Source: Wuchereria bancrofti
Taxonomy: Eukaryota; Nematoda; Chromadorea; Rhabditida; Onchocercidae
Length of the DNA stretch: 64,000 nt
Direction of reading: 5' to 3'
NCBI GenBank assembly: GCA_005281725.1
Contig: SSBO01000012.1
Span: forward strand, 1,842,194-1,906,193
This document shows, in pieces, positions 26,285 to 41,350 of this stretch. How positions within the stretch are numbered: position 1 is the first letter of the stretch; every line of letters starts with the position of its first letter. The position numbers and the translations under genes were made by a program. The notes beneath the pieces were generated by a model. It was not told where the DNA came from. It did not search any database and saw only the letters and a list, made by a program, of their open reading frames with translations.

Positions 26285-27226
26285 CTGAATAAAACAACAG
26301 AAAACTACGGAAAAAATGAACAGGCATCAATCATTACTATGTGTTTTCGACTTGTTTATTCCCTGTTCACCGAAGGACAGAATTTTGTTGACCTTCAATA
26401 TGAGATGATTATCTGCTTCGTACTGAACTAATCGTATATTTTTTTAAAAATGCGTACATCCACGTAGTCCGGTAATACCCAAGCCGTAAGGCTGAAATTT
26501 GCGACTTCTAAACTACTGCAATCACAAGCAAAGATATGGTGTTTTCCTACAAGTTTGGAAATTTCTTTTCTGATCTGATAAATGGTTGCAGGTCTCAAAT
26601 GTTCTCTTTTCCTTATATAAGAAACATTCACATCACGAATTATCATTCAAGCATAACACAGTTATGTGTGCTAACTAATTTCCTGTACAAAACCCGACCA
26701 CCTTTCCAGCACTTCAACAGTGCATCGGAAATTCTCGACTAATCTTACCGTATAGCAGTACCTTACTGTTTAACGAGAAAATCACATGTTTGAAACTTTA
26801 AAATACCCGCCATATTGTGCAACATTCATGAAACTGAACATCTTACCAAATTACGGCAGAGTGTCAACGAATAAAACTTGTATTTAATGAATTAAATTTT
26901 ATTAAGTGCAACTCTCATTCAATAAATGCAACTTTTATTCAATAGATTTGACTTTAATTCGATAAACATAATTCTGGCTAAGTGGAATAGATAGTGATAA
27001 GGAAAGATATGACAAAGAGTTCATCAATGTGCTTAACGATAAGGCACTTATTTAGCCCAATATTCTTCCTCTTTTCTTACTTTCTCATGTCACATTTCCT
27101 ACTAATCAGTTTACATTCATTGAAAATCATTGATACATATGTGGAATGTACTTTTGGAATATTGTGGATAACAGAAAACCGGAAATCTGGGATAAGTTTG
27201 CTATTATAATGATAGGATGTGTAGTA
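26285..27226. other. intergenic, upstream region of the NSD-type gene
   Basis: Holds a minus-strand open frame at 26428-26646 that could be part of a further 5' exon of the NSD-type gene but has no domain resemblance or clean splice phase. Otherwise AT-rich without features. Confidence 0.4.
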
Positions 27227-30211
27227 TCAAAAGCTTGCTTTCTTAGCAAAATTAGCCCAATGTTCTACTGTTTGACGTCCCAAATCGAAAACAAGCGAAT
27301 GCAATTCCAGGCCTTTTCCAGTATTGCTACGTCGTGATGATGTTTGTGGTGCTGCACAAATTGCTGCAGTAACCGGTTCTGCTTCCGTATCACTGCTACT
27401 TTCCGTCCATCCTTCACTACTTTCATTTGCGGTATTAACGCTCATCATTACTTCACAAAATTGTTCAAAATCACGACTTTGCATTTGTAAGCTTGATCGT
27501 ACAAAATTATCACTTCGATTGCTTCGACCACGCCAATATGCATTTCTTGCCATTGATGTAGCTGCTGCATTCAGTCGCCTATAATAATACATCACAAATA
27601 CATCTCAATTTACTATTTCTGTTTGCATCATAATTTAACTTTTTTTTTTTATCTTCCTCTCTTTGTTGTTTGATCAAATTTAAATCAGATAAAATTGTTT
27701 TATTTCTGTTACTGTTACAACTTTATTTCTCTGCATCTTCTTTTTCATTGCTATCACTTTTTGAAATTGGTTTTCTTTTTTTGAAATTCACTATCACATT
27801 TATTCTAATTTAAATCTTTTTAAGATTTTACTTTGATACTCGTAAAGGTTTTCCGTGTTTTCGTGAATATTGCTTCTCCAATTTACTGATACACTCTCGT
27901 AAAGGTGCGCATGTCAACCATTGCCCATAGGTTAAACGCATACGTTCGTTGAAATATGCATAGATAAATGGATTACACATATGATTACACAACCAAATCT
28001 ATAAATAGTGTACCCAGGCAATGATTCTAATAATTTTTTCAATTACTACGAACTGAAATTACCTTAATATTCATATAGCTTTAAAAAATCAATAGCAAGG
28101 TTCAGTACTTGAACCTTAAAGCTGTTGTGAGAAACCACATCGCTTCACGAAAAGTTGAATAACTTTTAAAGCTTGAATATTGACTAATTAAAATTAATCA
28201 TTCCAAATTATCACTAGACTTATTAGCAGATGAATTAGACAGAATACTTTACTTAAGATCTTTGTTCAACATTAATTACAGTTGTTGTTACAAGTTATGC
28301 TTTACTACTTACAAAAGAAGCTGTTAATTAAACAGTAAAAAAGCTATTCGTTTTCACAAAATTGTCTTACCAAATGTAGAAAAACAAACTGCCAACTGGT
28401 CAATATATCAGTCATGAATGGTTTAGCAAAGAATATAATAGATGAAATAGTACAAATGAGAGATGGATAAAAAAACTGAAATGTTAAACGAGCCTGAAAA
28501 AAAAAATGAAAAATGAAAACCTTTTACTTGTGATTAAATTTTTAAATTTTTGTATGAAAAATAACAATTGCAATTACGCATGCATTTACAAATTCTATCA
28601 GTGTAACATAATAATTCTTTTTTCCTCCAACTAATCGATTTAATGATATGTGCAGCCACTGTAGTAATAATATTAGCAATATTACTCTGTAGAAAATATC
28701 TTTAGTATGTTTAATATATTACAATAGAAACAGCTCACCTGTTTTTTAAATCTTTTAGCACTGCCAAGATTCAACTTGTTACAGTTAATTTTATGGCGAA
28801 CTTTGTATATTTTTATAAGTACCATTAAAGAACATGACCATTGCGCTAAGATACTGACAAAATTGAAAGATGATGCAAATACCATGAACACTGCTATAAA
28901 TTGCCATATTTTACAGATAATTTTTAGTTCATTTCTTTCTTTAAATAGTATGAAAATAATTTCGAATGAAAAGATATCTATTATTTTAATTCCGTTCCGG
29001 ACAAAAGTTCTACTCGAATTTGCAGACTTTGATACTAATCAAACAAGAAAAATTTTATTTTGCATAAGGCAATCGTGAAACTACTTTTGTCAATTTTCCT
29101 CCAAATATCTTTCAAAGGAGAAATGAAATATGAGAAATTATACCCGGCCTTCTTCCAGCTGTACTCAAAAAGCTCACTGTCCACATATCAGTTCGTATGC
29201 CCATCAATGGCACAGGCATTGTTCCGATATAAGCTAAAAGCTAAGTTATTACTTAAAGAATAAAGAAAGAATTAAAAAACTGAAGTTTGATGAGATAGGT
29301 TAATTAGTTCCATATCTAAGAAGAAAATAATCAAACATTAAAATGCATATTTCCCAGTAGTAACCCATTATATATAATCTTATCAAAGTGTCAGAGTAAA
29401 TTACGCTACTTGAAAGCTGAAAAGCTATCTAAAATTTCTTTATAATTTTTCTGCTTACTGTTTAAAAAAATCACTTTGAAATTTGATAATTAATTATTCA
29501 TGAGATATAGTCCTCTTTTTTTTTCGTTTTTTTGTCGCTCTCATTTTCTCTGTATACTTGAATATAATTCAGGATGTTTAATACTCCGTCTAATATTCAC
29601 ATGGAATCATTATTGAAAATGATGGATAAACCTGTAATAATGCCGATAAGCCATGTTATTGTAGAACCAATAAGCGCAAATGACACTCGATTAATTGTTT
29701 TAGCACGAGTACGATAGAAGCAAATTGCAACACAACGATTGATACCCAGCAATGCGTGACTTATTATTCCTGCCGTCCAAGCAGCTATTTCAAGGAATGA
29801 TAATAAAAATACGGAAAAATGCAAATCTTCCAAAAGTGTATTGAATTGACTCCTGTTTACATTATACAATTCACTTTTAATTTCAGCCATTTTTATAGGA
29901 TCAGTCATAAAATTACTGCTATTTAGCGGAATTAGAAGAATTTCAGCGGAATTATTGGTAGTATTGTCGTAATTTAGAAAAGGCACTTGAATAATATTGA
30001 GGCCACAAACGAGACCAGCAACAATGAGCATAATAGCATCAGCTAATGCAAGATTAGCCATAATAGTATAGGCTGATAAACGATACATTCGACAACATGT
30101 AATCATTAGCAATGTTGTCACATTGCCTAATGAACCAGTAATTCCAATGAATATATAAATTCCTCCTACTGCACTTGTCACTCCATCAGAATCGAACAGT
30201 TCTCCAATCAT
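27227..30211 (-). CDS. rhodopsin-like orphan seven-transmembrane receptor (6 exons, 535 aa)
   Basis: Exons in transcript order: 30211-29632, 29233-29144, 29034-28739, 28493-28371, 27998-27832, 27578-27227 (stop). They join in frame to 535 residues. TM1 contains GSLGNVTTLLM (Asn1.50 context) and TM2 MANLALADAI (LxxAD). TM3 ends in NRC (residues 158-160), in place of the DRY motif. TM5 and TM6 follow (VFMVFASSFNFVSIL; LTFQFFYPSLICTISSIIYFF), and TM7 has NPFIYAYF, the NPxxY motif. The loop between TM2 and TM3 is about 55 residues long (74-130) with four N-glycosylation sequons (N83, N86, N97, N119), and the usual TM3 cysteine is missing. The 117-residue last exon forms a Ser/Arg-rich cytoplasmic tail. 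It resembles the nematode Srx/Srsx and peptide-receptor branch, but I cannot name the ligand. The 29034 acceptor gives an extended second loop; a shorter exon from about 28900 is possible. Confidence 0.85.
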
Positions 30212-33200
30212 TTTAAATTTTTTTGCTTCTTTGTTTTTTTTTTTGTCGTGCAGTAGCTCTTTGATTACATTTTTGTTTTATCCTGCAAAGAATTCCTATC
30301 ACATTTGTTGGGACGAATAAAAACGCTGAAATATGTTACAATTTACACTAAAGTGTACATATAAGCTTAATACTTCAAAACTACAATGATTTTCATATTT
30401 TCTAAATGTATTTTATCAACAACAAAATAACATCGACAAAAAAGGAAAATAAAATAAACAAAAAAACCCGCAAAAAAAGATGAGATACTATGATACAATT
30501 TTACTCTTCAACAAATGGATTAACCAGCGTGTATAATTTAATATAATCATTCTAATAGTATCTTCTTTCCTAAATGAAAATTTTCAGAAGCTGAAAAATT
30601 AACATTATTTAATGAAAATTCGAAATAAAAGTTTTTGTGAAGAAATTATGAAAGTTAAATGTAAGATTTACTGTCAACTGATTCGAAAAGTAAATTGCCC
30701 CAAGAAAATTTCTGAAGAAAATATACAAGAAAATAAAAACAAGAGAGAACTTGAAAATTGTTAAAAAGGGAGGAGTGAATGAGTTTATATGAATGCTAAT
30801 AAAGGCGTAGAAATAGTAAGGAGGCCGGCTATATTACTCAAATACATACTCTTTAGTAAAATGTGTGGTCATAAAATGATTGTGGAAAATTTCAATCTCT
30901 CAAATCTTTCACATTCAAACCTTTTCACATAATAGTTAATTCGAATTCGTGGATTGCTAGTTTTATGAGACAATAATTTATACTGGTCAAACTGAATGAT
31001 GTCCACTTCCTTCTGCCTCTTTTTCCCCTCCCGACAATCAGTCGAAGTGAACACTAATATTTTATGGAATAAAATAGCAGTTCAAAATCCTCAACTTCAA
31101 TCTTGCTATTTCTCTAAATTTTGGAATACAGATTTTAAAAACACAACCGAAACAAGGATGTAAAAAGAATGTGGCACTGACAACATTATAGACTGAATGA
31201 ATTGCTATAAATTTGGATTCAATCTTAGAGATTCATTGTTTGGCATCAACTACTTCGACCAGAAACTATGAAATTGCTGGCTTGGAATGACATATATGTT
31301 AGCTGATAGCCGATGAATTACAACGGTTTCAATTAGCATTCTTATTCAATGTTTGCTTCAGTATTCTTTGACAATTGAAAGGTTCTTCTTTTCTGTTTGA
31401 TATACTCTTTTTTTTCTACACTGAAATTTTTCTTAATAATAATTTAAAAAGTGATATTAAATGAGTCATTGCTGACAGTTAAAAATATTAAATTTATTTA
31501 TGAATGTGTAACTCATCTAATTAACTTTACTTAATGCTTTTCAAATAATATATTCATAACATAATCATTAGTTTTATTAATTTGAAATAATTTTTTAGGA
31601 TTCTCATTATAAAATTATTATAAATGTATACAAATGTTGATAATATTTTATTATTGTAAATTACTAAACTTTTCTATTTATTTAATAATGAATCTCTTAA
31701 AAATATTTACGTAATAATAAGTTGTTAAACAAAATTTGCTATGCATAATTCCATTGAATGTTTAATTATACAGAATTTCTCTTCTTTTTTCATTATATTA
31801 CTTGAAAGTAATCCGTCATTTCAGACTTCGTTCAAAAACAGCAAAGCATTTGAACAGTTACTTTTTCCGGATTTATACAGCTCACGTAAAGCACTTATTT
31901 TCCATTGTTTCACATCATTACCATTAATAGCTTGTGCTTTGATCATAACTTCCACTATTTATCATGTGACATTAGTCAACAGTCACAGAAATTACAAGTA
32001 ACCAGAAAGGTTAAAGTGAACTGTAAATTCGACAAAAGAAAAAGAAAAAAAATTGATGATGTCGGGGGGAAAAAGTGGAAACAAAAAATCATAAACAGGC
32101 AATGAAATTTCTCCAAGCATAATTAAATGACCAATTACTGAATATTAGATTTTGAACTAAACTAGAACTTTCTACGGTAGTGTCATCTCCTTCTCCCCAC
32201 GGATTCTCCATATATTATTGTCACAGCAGAAGATGATGACAGCTACAGCAGATAATTAAATGATTCATCTGGTCTTAGCAGCAAAATTAAACCTAATAAT
32301 AATCTTATGGAAGGTATTATTTATCAATATTTCTGTTGTGTTAATAAGAAAAAGAACTTTCCATGCATGTTTCATTTTTCAAACAAAAATTTTTCAATCA
32401 CAACTTTCAAAGATAAAAACCTAAACTTTATATTATTTCAATTTTATTAATGAGATCAGGAAAAGATAATTGGGATGAAGAATAAAAATAAATAGAAAAT
32501 TTTGATAGAAAAAAAATCTAATATCTGTCAATTTCCAACAATTTTTCTTTACCACCAGTTTAGGGATTTTATTTATTCATTCTTTCCCTTAAAAAAAAAG
32601 AAAAAAAAAACGAGAAAACTACTAAATTACAGAAAAAGATTGTTCTAATTTTCAAATTTTTTGAATGTTGTATCCATTTCAATTCAGTAATATCAAGCAA
32701 AACCACTTAGATTAGTGAGAATCAAAAATAACATTTGAATAACATTGTTACAATTTTATTGTGGTTAAAAACCTTATTGCTACATTTGTGAAATTCTTAA
32801 ACTTATAATATTTAACACAATAAATTGGTGATGAACTGATGAAATCACTGACCTTTGACATTTTCTTTTGACATGCATTCGTGTGATAGAAGTTTTATTG
32901 GCTGATGCAAATCTTCCGTAAATCACTAACAAATTTTCGTAAAGCTTCGAAATTCTTTACAGTAACTGAAGTAACATAATTGCTTTCTTGCATGATGACA
33001 TTCGATCAACTGATGTCAACATAAACTTTTTGGTAAAGTAAGCCAATATACTTAATATAGATCAAACTCGATGATATAAAAGCTACATTATAAACATTAT
33101 AATTAAGCTTACTTATCACATTGCATTCTTTTAAAGTTTGTTGATAGATTATCATCAATTAATTTTTCGCTTTAAATTAATTTCCGAATTAGTTGCTGCA

Positions 33201-35189
33201 ATATTTAAATCATTGACTGCAAAAAAAAAATAAGGAAAAAAAAGATTCAAAAAATAATATTATAAATAATATAGTGACTGCGTAGAATTATTTTTTCAAA
33301 AATAACCTTAAAAAAAAAATTCAACAAAACTATTCTAATTCAATTCTTTTCCCTAGTCGATATACTTTTTTTGTTGCCATGGACACGATAAAGATTCATG
33401 CTAAATTTTGAAAGTAACAAAAGAGAAAAAAAAACAAGAAAAGATTCAAAAAATTTGTTATATGAAACAAAATTTCAAGTGTCATATCCACTGGATGATA
33501 AATACTTTTGACTTGAAATAAATATTTTTTCAATTTCAAAAAGTTAGATTTTTGATGTTGCAATATGCACTAAAGGATATTTTATTTTTTTTTTTTTTTG
33601 AAAAGAAGAAATAATTGTTGAAGGAATAGCTAATGACTGTTATAGAATATCGGCAAATACCCTTGCAATGTATTCATTCTTTCAAAGCATTGAATTTCAT
33701 TTTCAAATTCTATCATTCAATTATGCTGTACAGGATGTTTTTCAATTGTAAATTTTAGATGTTTACCAGCAAAAAAAGATCTTTTTTTTTGCAATTATTG
33801 CTTTTTACAAATTAAATTATAGTTAGTTTTTTAAACTATTCATAATTTATTATCAACCGATATTTGTCCTAAAGCTAATATTGGGAAAATAATAATCAAC
33901 AATATTGTTATATTATCTAAAACAAATGTAAGAAAATAATAATAATAATAGATGGCATAAAAGATTTATCTTATTTACAAAGTTAACTGCTTTCAAATTT
34001 CTTATTTAATAATTTGGTTAAATCAAAAAAAAATTTCTTTTTGATGGATTTTTTAATTGAAACCAAATACAATATTTCTTATTTTCAAAACAAAAGGAAA
34101 CAACAACAGCAAGAAAAAAAGCCAAAAAACTAGCTTAACTTATTCGAAATTTTAATTACAAAAATTAATAAAATTGCTAGCTTACACTATTTTTACCGAT
34201 TCTTTCGAAAGCATAAGTAAATAATCCAATAAGATATTAGATCATAATTCAGACAAATCAATAAGACATCAACTATAGCAATTACCTGTAATAAGACTTG
34301 TGATCTTTATATAACGTTTAATTATCCAAAATAATATCTTTCCGATCAAAACGTGAGTTATTTTTTCCTACTGTATTGATACGTAGTTATATTCATCTTC
34401 TAGGTATTATCAGCAAACTTATCACTGTTCCAATTTTTATCAGCACTTCAAGAAATTCTTCGTTCAATTTTTTCTATTAATGTCATTTTCGAGTGTAAAA
34501 TAATTTCATTTATTCTACTAATATTCGTCACTTCTAATCGCCTATGTTTTGCAATATTTTTTGTGTTATTAATGGATCGTCTAATGATATCTTTAAAAAT
34601 ATAAATTTCCTTAACTTTGATTGATAAAAAACGACTCAGCATCGAGAAATCATCCATTTTAGTTGGCTGATTTATAGTTTTAAATTATAAACACTAATTT
34701 CGGGAACGCATGAATGATTAATTATTGATTATAAATTAAACAAAAACTATTGATTTTTTTTTCTTTTGTCAGTAGTAATAGCATATGTTTTTACGTAAAT
34801 GAAAAATGAAAATGAATACTTCGGAGGAGTGAAAAGGCATTTTTTCTTTATAATGAAGTTGATAACTGAGATTGATGACGTCGCTTATTCTTAAGACTGT
34901 AAAAACTGCAATTTAACCAGCCAACACGTACCTCGAATATCGCTTGCCATTATTTCAAGTACACTCGATTGCATTCGTTAAAATAAAGCCATCATTTCAA
35001 GTACACTTAATTCAATTTGTTAAAAAAAAAAACAAAAGAAAAAGGACTGAATTGTTAACATTTTGTTGCATGATCTAATTCAAAGAAAAATGCTCAGTAA
35101 TTTAATTAATGCACTTTTTATTAAATGTGACACCTTTTTTATGATCCAAGATCTTTCAGCTGATGAAATTGAAAATTTCATCTATATGA

Positions 35190-35450
35190 AAATTAAAACA
35201 ATCGGATCATCAAAATCCTTAACGTTGAGTTTTAATTTTTCAAAATTGTTGTGACATAAAAAAGGCAAAAAAAAAAGTTGCTGGAAAATTAAAATAGAAT
35301 CTCTAGCGTTAAAGCTTTAATTTTTGAAAATTGCTATGACATTAAAAAAGCAGGGAAAAAGTTGTCTGAAAGCTGACATAACCAAATCATCAGGATTTTT
35401 TGCATTAGCATTAAATTCTAATTTTTTAAAATTGCTGTGAGAGAAAAAAA
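35190..35450. repeat. degenerate tandem repeat, period about 95 bp
   Basis: Three diverged units share a core like TTAATTTTTxAAAATTGCTGTGA followed by a purine-rich stretch. Divergence is high and units differ in length. Confidence 0.5.
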
Positions 35451-38400
35451 TTATCAATGTTCTTTTTGAAATAATGAAAATAATTTTAATGATGCAATTT
35501 CTATTTAGTTATTATTTGCATTAATCAAGAAGCTAAAAACAATCGTCACATTTTTCCTGTAATCTTTGGTATTTTCAATTGTTGAAGTTTTCCATCATGT
35601 TAAATTTGAAAAGAATATGGAAATTATAGAATTTTTCCTTTTTTTTTTTTGTTGGAATTATTGGATGAATGTAGAAAAATGATAGCTTAGTAGGTTAGTC
35701 TGTCATCTTTCCGGTCATTCATTTTATTATAAATAAAAGGAACTATCGCAATTTAAAAAAATTAAATAAGACATTTTATATTTCCTTAACCACATTAAAG
35801 CTTGCACTCAAAACTATAGCTAGAATCTTATACTTGAATTAAATGAAGCCAAGTAAGCATTTGGTCATTTAAAACTAAAATCATTCAAAACATTCACCCA
35901 AAGGAGTTAAGCAGTGCATACTGATTAAATGGCGTTAAGCAGAAAAAAAAAGGACGTAGAAAAGTTAATTAACTTAGAGGATGTATTGAAGAGACGAAGA
36001 TATGAAAATATTGATTAATTTGATGTAGACTTGACTAGTTAACAAAAGACAAGGGACATGGATAGCAAATTTTACGGGTCCGGAAAGCAATAAATGTGTT
36101 ATAGCATAAAAACAAAAAAAAACAAGATGTTAAATTACGATGAATGCAGTGAATAAGTGGAATAACTTGTTCGATTGTTGTTAAAGTGTGCATGAAATTA
36201 GATGAAATCAAATATTTCTTTCTGTCATAGAACTTCAGATTTAAATAGCTATTTGATAATCTTTAAATTGTGTTCAAAAAAAGAAATTTTTCTCTTTTAT
36301 TTTATTTGTAAAGAAGAGCTAAAAACTTTTTTTTTTTTTTGTTTGTAAGTTATTCTGATTGATTGTTATTTGTTTGAAAACATTGCCATTTTAAATTTGG
36401 GATAAAATTTTTTTCTTTAAAAAAAATTTAACAGTATTATTCAAGAAGTTTTCCAACTTATGAAAGGATTAGTATATATCAAACAAAATGCATATTCAAT
36501 TGTAAAATTAGATTTAGAAAAATGAATGATTGATCAAAATAAAGATCGGACAGAAAAAAAAGTGATCAGAAGTTGATCACTCTTCTCATATATTATCTTT
36601 TAACAAAAAAATTGATGTCAATATTTATGATCACTTCTTACATACTTTAACAAAATTGACGTCAATATCAAAAAAAAGAATTACCGAATTCAGTGAAATA
36701 AGTAATCTAGCAAATCTAGTAGATAGATAAATCACGGTGCAATTTGCAGTGCAACAATGCACGCTGTTTCGCATGCATTTCTTCTATCTGACAATATGTT
36801 TGTAGCGTATTTAGCTAAATTGCAAGTAGAATTTTTTAAAATGTGGTATGCGCGATTTTAAAATTCTCTAAGTATCCATAATATTTTAATATCAATAAGT
36901 ACATCTAATTTTTAGGAAAGAATTTATCGTGAATTTCTCATCAAATTCCGAAAACTTTCTGCAACAAATACTTGCTATTATTTATCTATACGGATATGTA
37001 GATGGAGATGAACAAATAACTTTAGTGATATAATCAAATTTGCAATCTACGATAAAATTTCTATGAGATAATTAATTGACTATTGTTGAGGCCTGTTAAA
37101 TATTCTTTGTGATTGTAAATAAGTAGAAGATATTGCTTCAAGTACTTTAAATCGATTTCAGTGATATCAGATATCAAAAAAAATATAGATAAGTGTTTGC
37201 AGAGAACTTATTAATATTATCATATTTTCATGTTTATTATCAAATAAGATAATTGTTTTTGCACTCTTTGAAAATAATTTTTATGGTTGGGAAAGACGTA
37301 TAATAAGTTTTTTTATTAAACCGCTTTACTATCTGAAATTTTTGTATTTTACTTGAAATTTGATTATAAAACAAATGTTTATGTTACTTCGTCTTCTGGG
37401 TTTTTGTAATATTCTTTCTCCCACAGGTCATGTTCTCTTTTTTATTTGATGTCAAATAAAAAAAATGAAGTTAAATCTAAGAATAAAGTGTAAATGAAAT
37501 TATCCATATGTTCACAACTAATTAATTGTTTTGTCCTAATGCATTAATTGTAAAGTTATATTTTTATATGATTTTTTTTCGTATTTTGTCAATTTTCACA
37601 TGAATTTTTATTACTTGTTAATTTGGCTGCAATGAATAAACTCAACTGTTTTTACAGCATGTTGAATTCTGAACAACTTCAATCTTGGCTTAAATAAGTA
37701 TAAAGAAAGCGTTTCTTATAATTTGGAAATTTTTACATTGTGACATTTAATTTTATTTAGAATGACTAGGTGTTATCAATAATGACTACTTGGTTGGCAG
37801 TCATTTAGTCACCATCGATCGCTCATGATTTTTCGCTTTCTTAGAACATAGCAATAAACAAATCTTTAAAAAGTACCGAATTGATGGAATTAGTAAGGTT
37901 ATTTTATCCAACAAACTAATAATCGAATGTTTCAATCAGTTTTGATGAATTAGTATGAAGTAAATGTTGCATAGCTGCATTGATTTCACTACTTTCATTG
38001 TTTAATTTATGCAATGTGTAATAAAAATTAGAATGTTCAAAATACTAAAAAGCCGAATTTTGAAAATTTAAAAAAAAATTCAAGATTTCAAAAGAATCAA
38101 GAAGTAAGTAATGTAGAGTGCATAAAGCTTAAAAAATGAAAAAAATTCGAAAATTTCCGAAAAACCTAGAAATCGAGGAAACAAGAAGAAAAGTCGAAAT
38201 TTTCAGAAAATTCTTATGGAATTTAGAAGCTTTGTTTAAAAAATCAGGGACATAAAAAACTGGGAAAAAATATGAAAACGAATTTCAAAACTCAATTAAT
38301 TCAAAGCAATCGCGATTTCAAACGACAAAAAACAAGAATTCTAAATTTTTTGTCGCTGTACGCAGAAATGACTCAATTTTCAATTAGTTTTTAAACTTCC

Positions 38401-41247
38401 AATTTTTTATGTGACTAAATGGCATCTTTTCTAAGTATAATATTTTTCTAACTTCATTTACTTTATTTTCAAAGCTTTCAGATAAACAAACACATTCATC
38501 TGAAAATTGAATGCTGTAAGAAGTGTTCATGTTTCATACAATGTACAATTGACAAATGACTTACATTACATTATTTTACATTTTTAATCAGTAGAACACT
38601 TTTTTTCATGATTTAGTCTGACTTTACTACTATATATGGTTGTACTAGGATTTGATGATGATGCAGTCTTATTTTTAAGAAATTTTAATGATATAATTGG
38701 TAAGATCAATTCTATTTTTATTCATTGTCAAACAAATGAGGAATTGTTTTATTCAAGCGCCTTGGAAATTTTAATTTATTTATTTTCCCAGTAAATTTTC
38801 TTCTTTTTATCTCAGATAATTAGCAGTTATGTGAAAAAACAATGCCTATTAGTGTTATGATCATGCATTTTACAAATATCGGTGTTGTTTTTGGTACTAT
38901 TGTGATTATGCATATATGTATTCTTTTACGGAAACTCATTCTTCATTTTTCCGGATTGATTATTTTGACAGTATTTTTAAAAAGAATTTTATTCCGACTA
39001 TATTATGTATGGGAAAATTTTTTTATTGTTTTAAATAAAACAATAGTGATAAAGGTGGGAAATTTTTGAAGTTTTATTTTGATTACAAATCTGCAGAAAG
39101 TTTTATTCTGATTATCATAAGTGTACGGAATTTCTGAAACCTATTAATATAATGTTTTTTATTAAATCGCTGTTTTTAATTTGCTTTTCAGCCAAGTAAT
39201 GAAAGCCACTGATATCAATATTATTGTCTATATAATTGAACAAAAAAAAAAGCTATGAAGAATTAAATTTAAATAACTGCAAAATTTGACCAAAACACAG
39301 TTTAAAGGGAACTGAAAATTATTATGCACAAATTAAAGTATAACAAATTTTTTTAGCTAAATTTTATTGCTTTGACATAATTTTCTTCCTTAAGATGCAA
39401 CATATGACTTTATATATTTGCATCGTATCTATCCAATTCAACATTTGATTCAATCATATATTTGGAAGAAATTACTTCTGTTGCATGCCTGCTTAACTGA
39501 TTAATGACAAAATGACTTAAATTCAAAATTTAAAAGAAGCAATTTGTGATTAGCCTTTTTTTTTGAAGCAGTAAATTATTTCTCATAATTCCATTTCCTT
39601 TTCTTTTTTTTTATAGACAAATTTAAGAATAGATATATTCTTTTATCTTTTATCCTTTTTTGTGGATGAATTGAAATGACAATGAATTGAAATTTCTTCA
39701 TCTTTCATCTTTTTTTGTAGGAAAACTCACTATGAGCCTTTCCATCGCAGTTACTGAATTATATATAAGTTGATCAGTATAAATTTCAGAATGGAATTTT
39801 TGAAAATTGTTTCCATTTCAGAATCTAAACTTTGTAAAAAAAGTTGTGGTTTTGGTGCAGCAATTAAAAGATAGTTTTGCACTTGTTTGCAATGAAAATT
39901 AAAGTGAAACGAGCTCAAATGACATTGGCTGATCAACATGGATATCAAATGGACATTAATAGCGCTTTCATATTGCTAATAGGTATAAGGGTGGTAAGGT
40001 TAATTATGGGCAAAGGTAAAAAACGAATTTAATTTCAGTCATTAAGTTTAACTGTAATCGTTTTAACTTATTCCAATTGATAGTTCCAATATCCGTGTAC
40101 AACAACTAAAATAAAAGTAATTAATACAGTGAGCTTTTTCTACTTTTTTTTTAAAATAAACAATGCTTTATTTCTTTTATAGCTTGGAATTTAAATTATT
40201 TCATTTCTCAACTTGTTTAGCAAAATGCTCATGTTGACAGTGGGACGTGATTATAAACTAGTAATTGGCACTTAGTAAAATATTAAAATATTAATCATTT
40301 GTTCTAACTATTCAAATTTTGAAATTTTGCAAAACTTGGTAACTTTGTCATTGAATGTGATCGTCAGAACTTGTCAAATTTTCAAAACTTGCATGGCTCA
40401 AAATTTTACTTTTCCTGTTATTAGAAATCAGAAATGTGCATTTTTGCAGTTTTACCAACTGCATGCCTCTTTTGTCAATTTAACTTTTATTAATGGATAA
40501 TGTTTTACTTTATTTGTAATTTTGATTCTTTTTCCTTAATTTATTTCTTCACTTTTTGGTTACTATTATTTAGTGTATACTTTTTGTCAACTCTGTTTAC
40601 TCGAGTAATTTATACTTGCTGCTGTTGCATGCTTTTTTTATAGTTTTTGATCGGTCAAGGAGTGCGCCCATCAATTTAATAAGTTAATAAAATTTATGTG
40701 TAATTTCAACATAAAAGAATAAATGGTACCAATTTCACTTGTTATTTCAACTTCATTTGTTAATTTAATTGATCCATTTATAAATTTGTTATTCTATGTG
40801 AATTATATTAGCAGCAAAAAAAGCTGATCTTTACTTCTCTTCATTCATAAAGGAATGGAATTTTGTCACATACGTCAAATTGAATCAACTCAAAAATTTT
40901 AAGTGATAATTTTAAAATAAACTTCAAATGAAGCAACTGGTCGATTTGCACATATCAACGAATGCCGAAGCAAAAACTGCTTCTCTCATTGAAATTGTAG
41001 CACAATAGATTGATCCGAATATTTATTATGATCATCCATCTGAAATCACCAAATAATTATCTCGAAAGATAAAATATGTGATATAATGTGTAATTAACAA
41101 ATCTTTTGGATATTCTAAATTTGAGAAATTTCACCTATTACATATTATTTACAAAATTGAGCTGTCATTTTAATAAAAGATCATGAGCAATTATTTCCAA
41201 AAATTCTAAATTAGCCATAAGCAGTGGTAATACGTGCAATTTATGAT

Positions 41248-41350
41248 TTATTATTATTATTACTACTATTATTATTATTACTATTATTATTGTTATATTA
41301 TTAATATTATCATTGTTACTATTATTGTTATTAATATTATTATTACTGCT
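41248..41350. repeat. imperfect ATT trinucleotide repeat
   Basis: About 100 bp of interrupted TTA/ATT units with occasional C or G substitutions. A pure AT run follows at 41450-41470. Confidence 0.85.

Noticed and set aside
28500..28738. A strongly hydrophobic open frame on the minus strand inside the receptor gene
   Set aside because: It cannot be joined in phase to either neighbouring exon. Direct splicing from 28739 to 28493 keeps phase 0 and gives the expected ICL3-TM6 sequence, so this is intronic.
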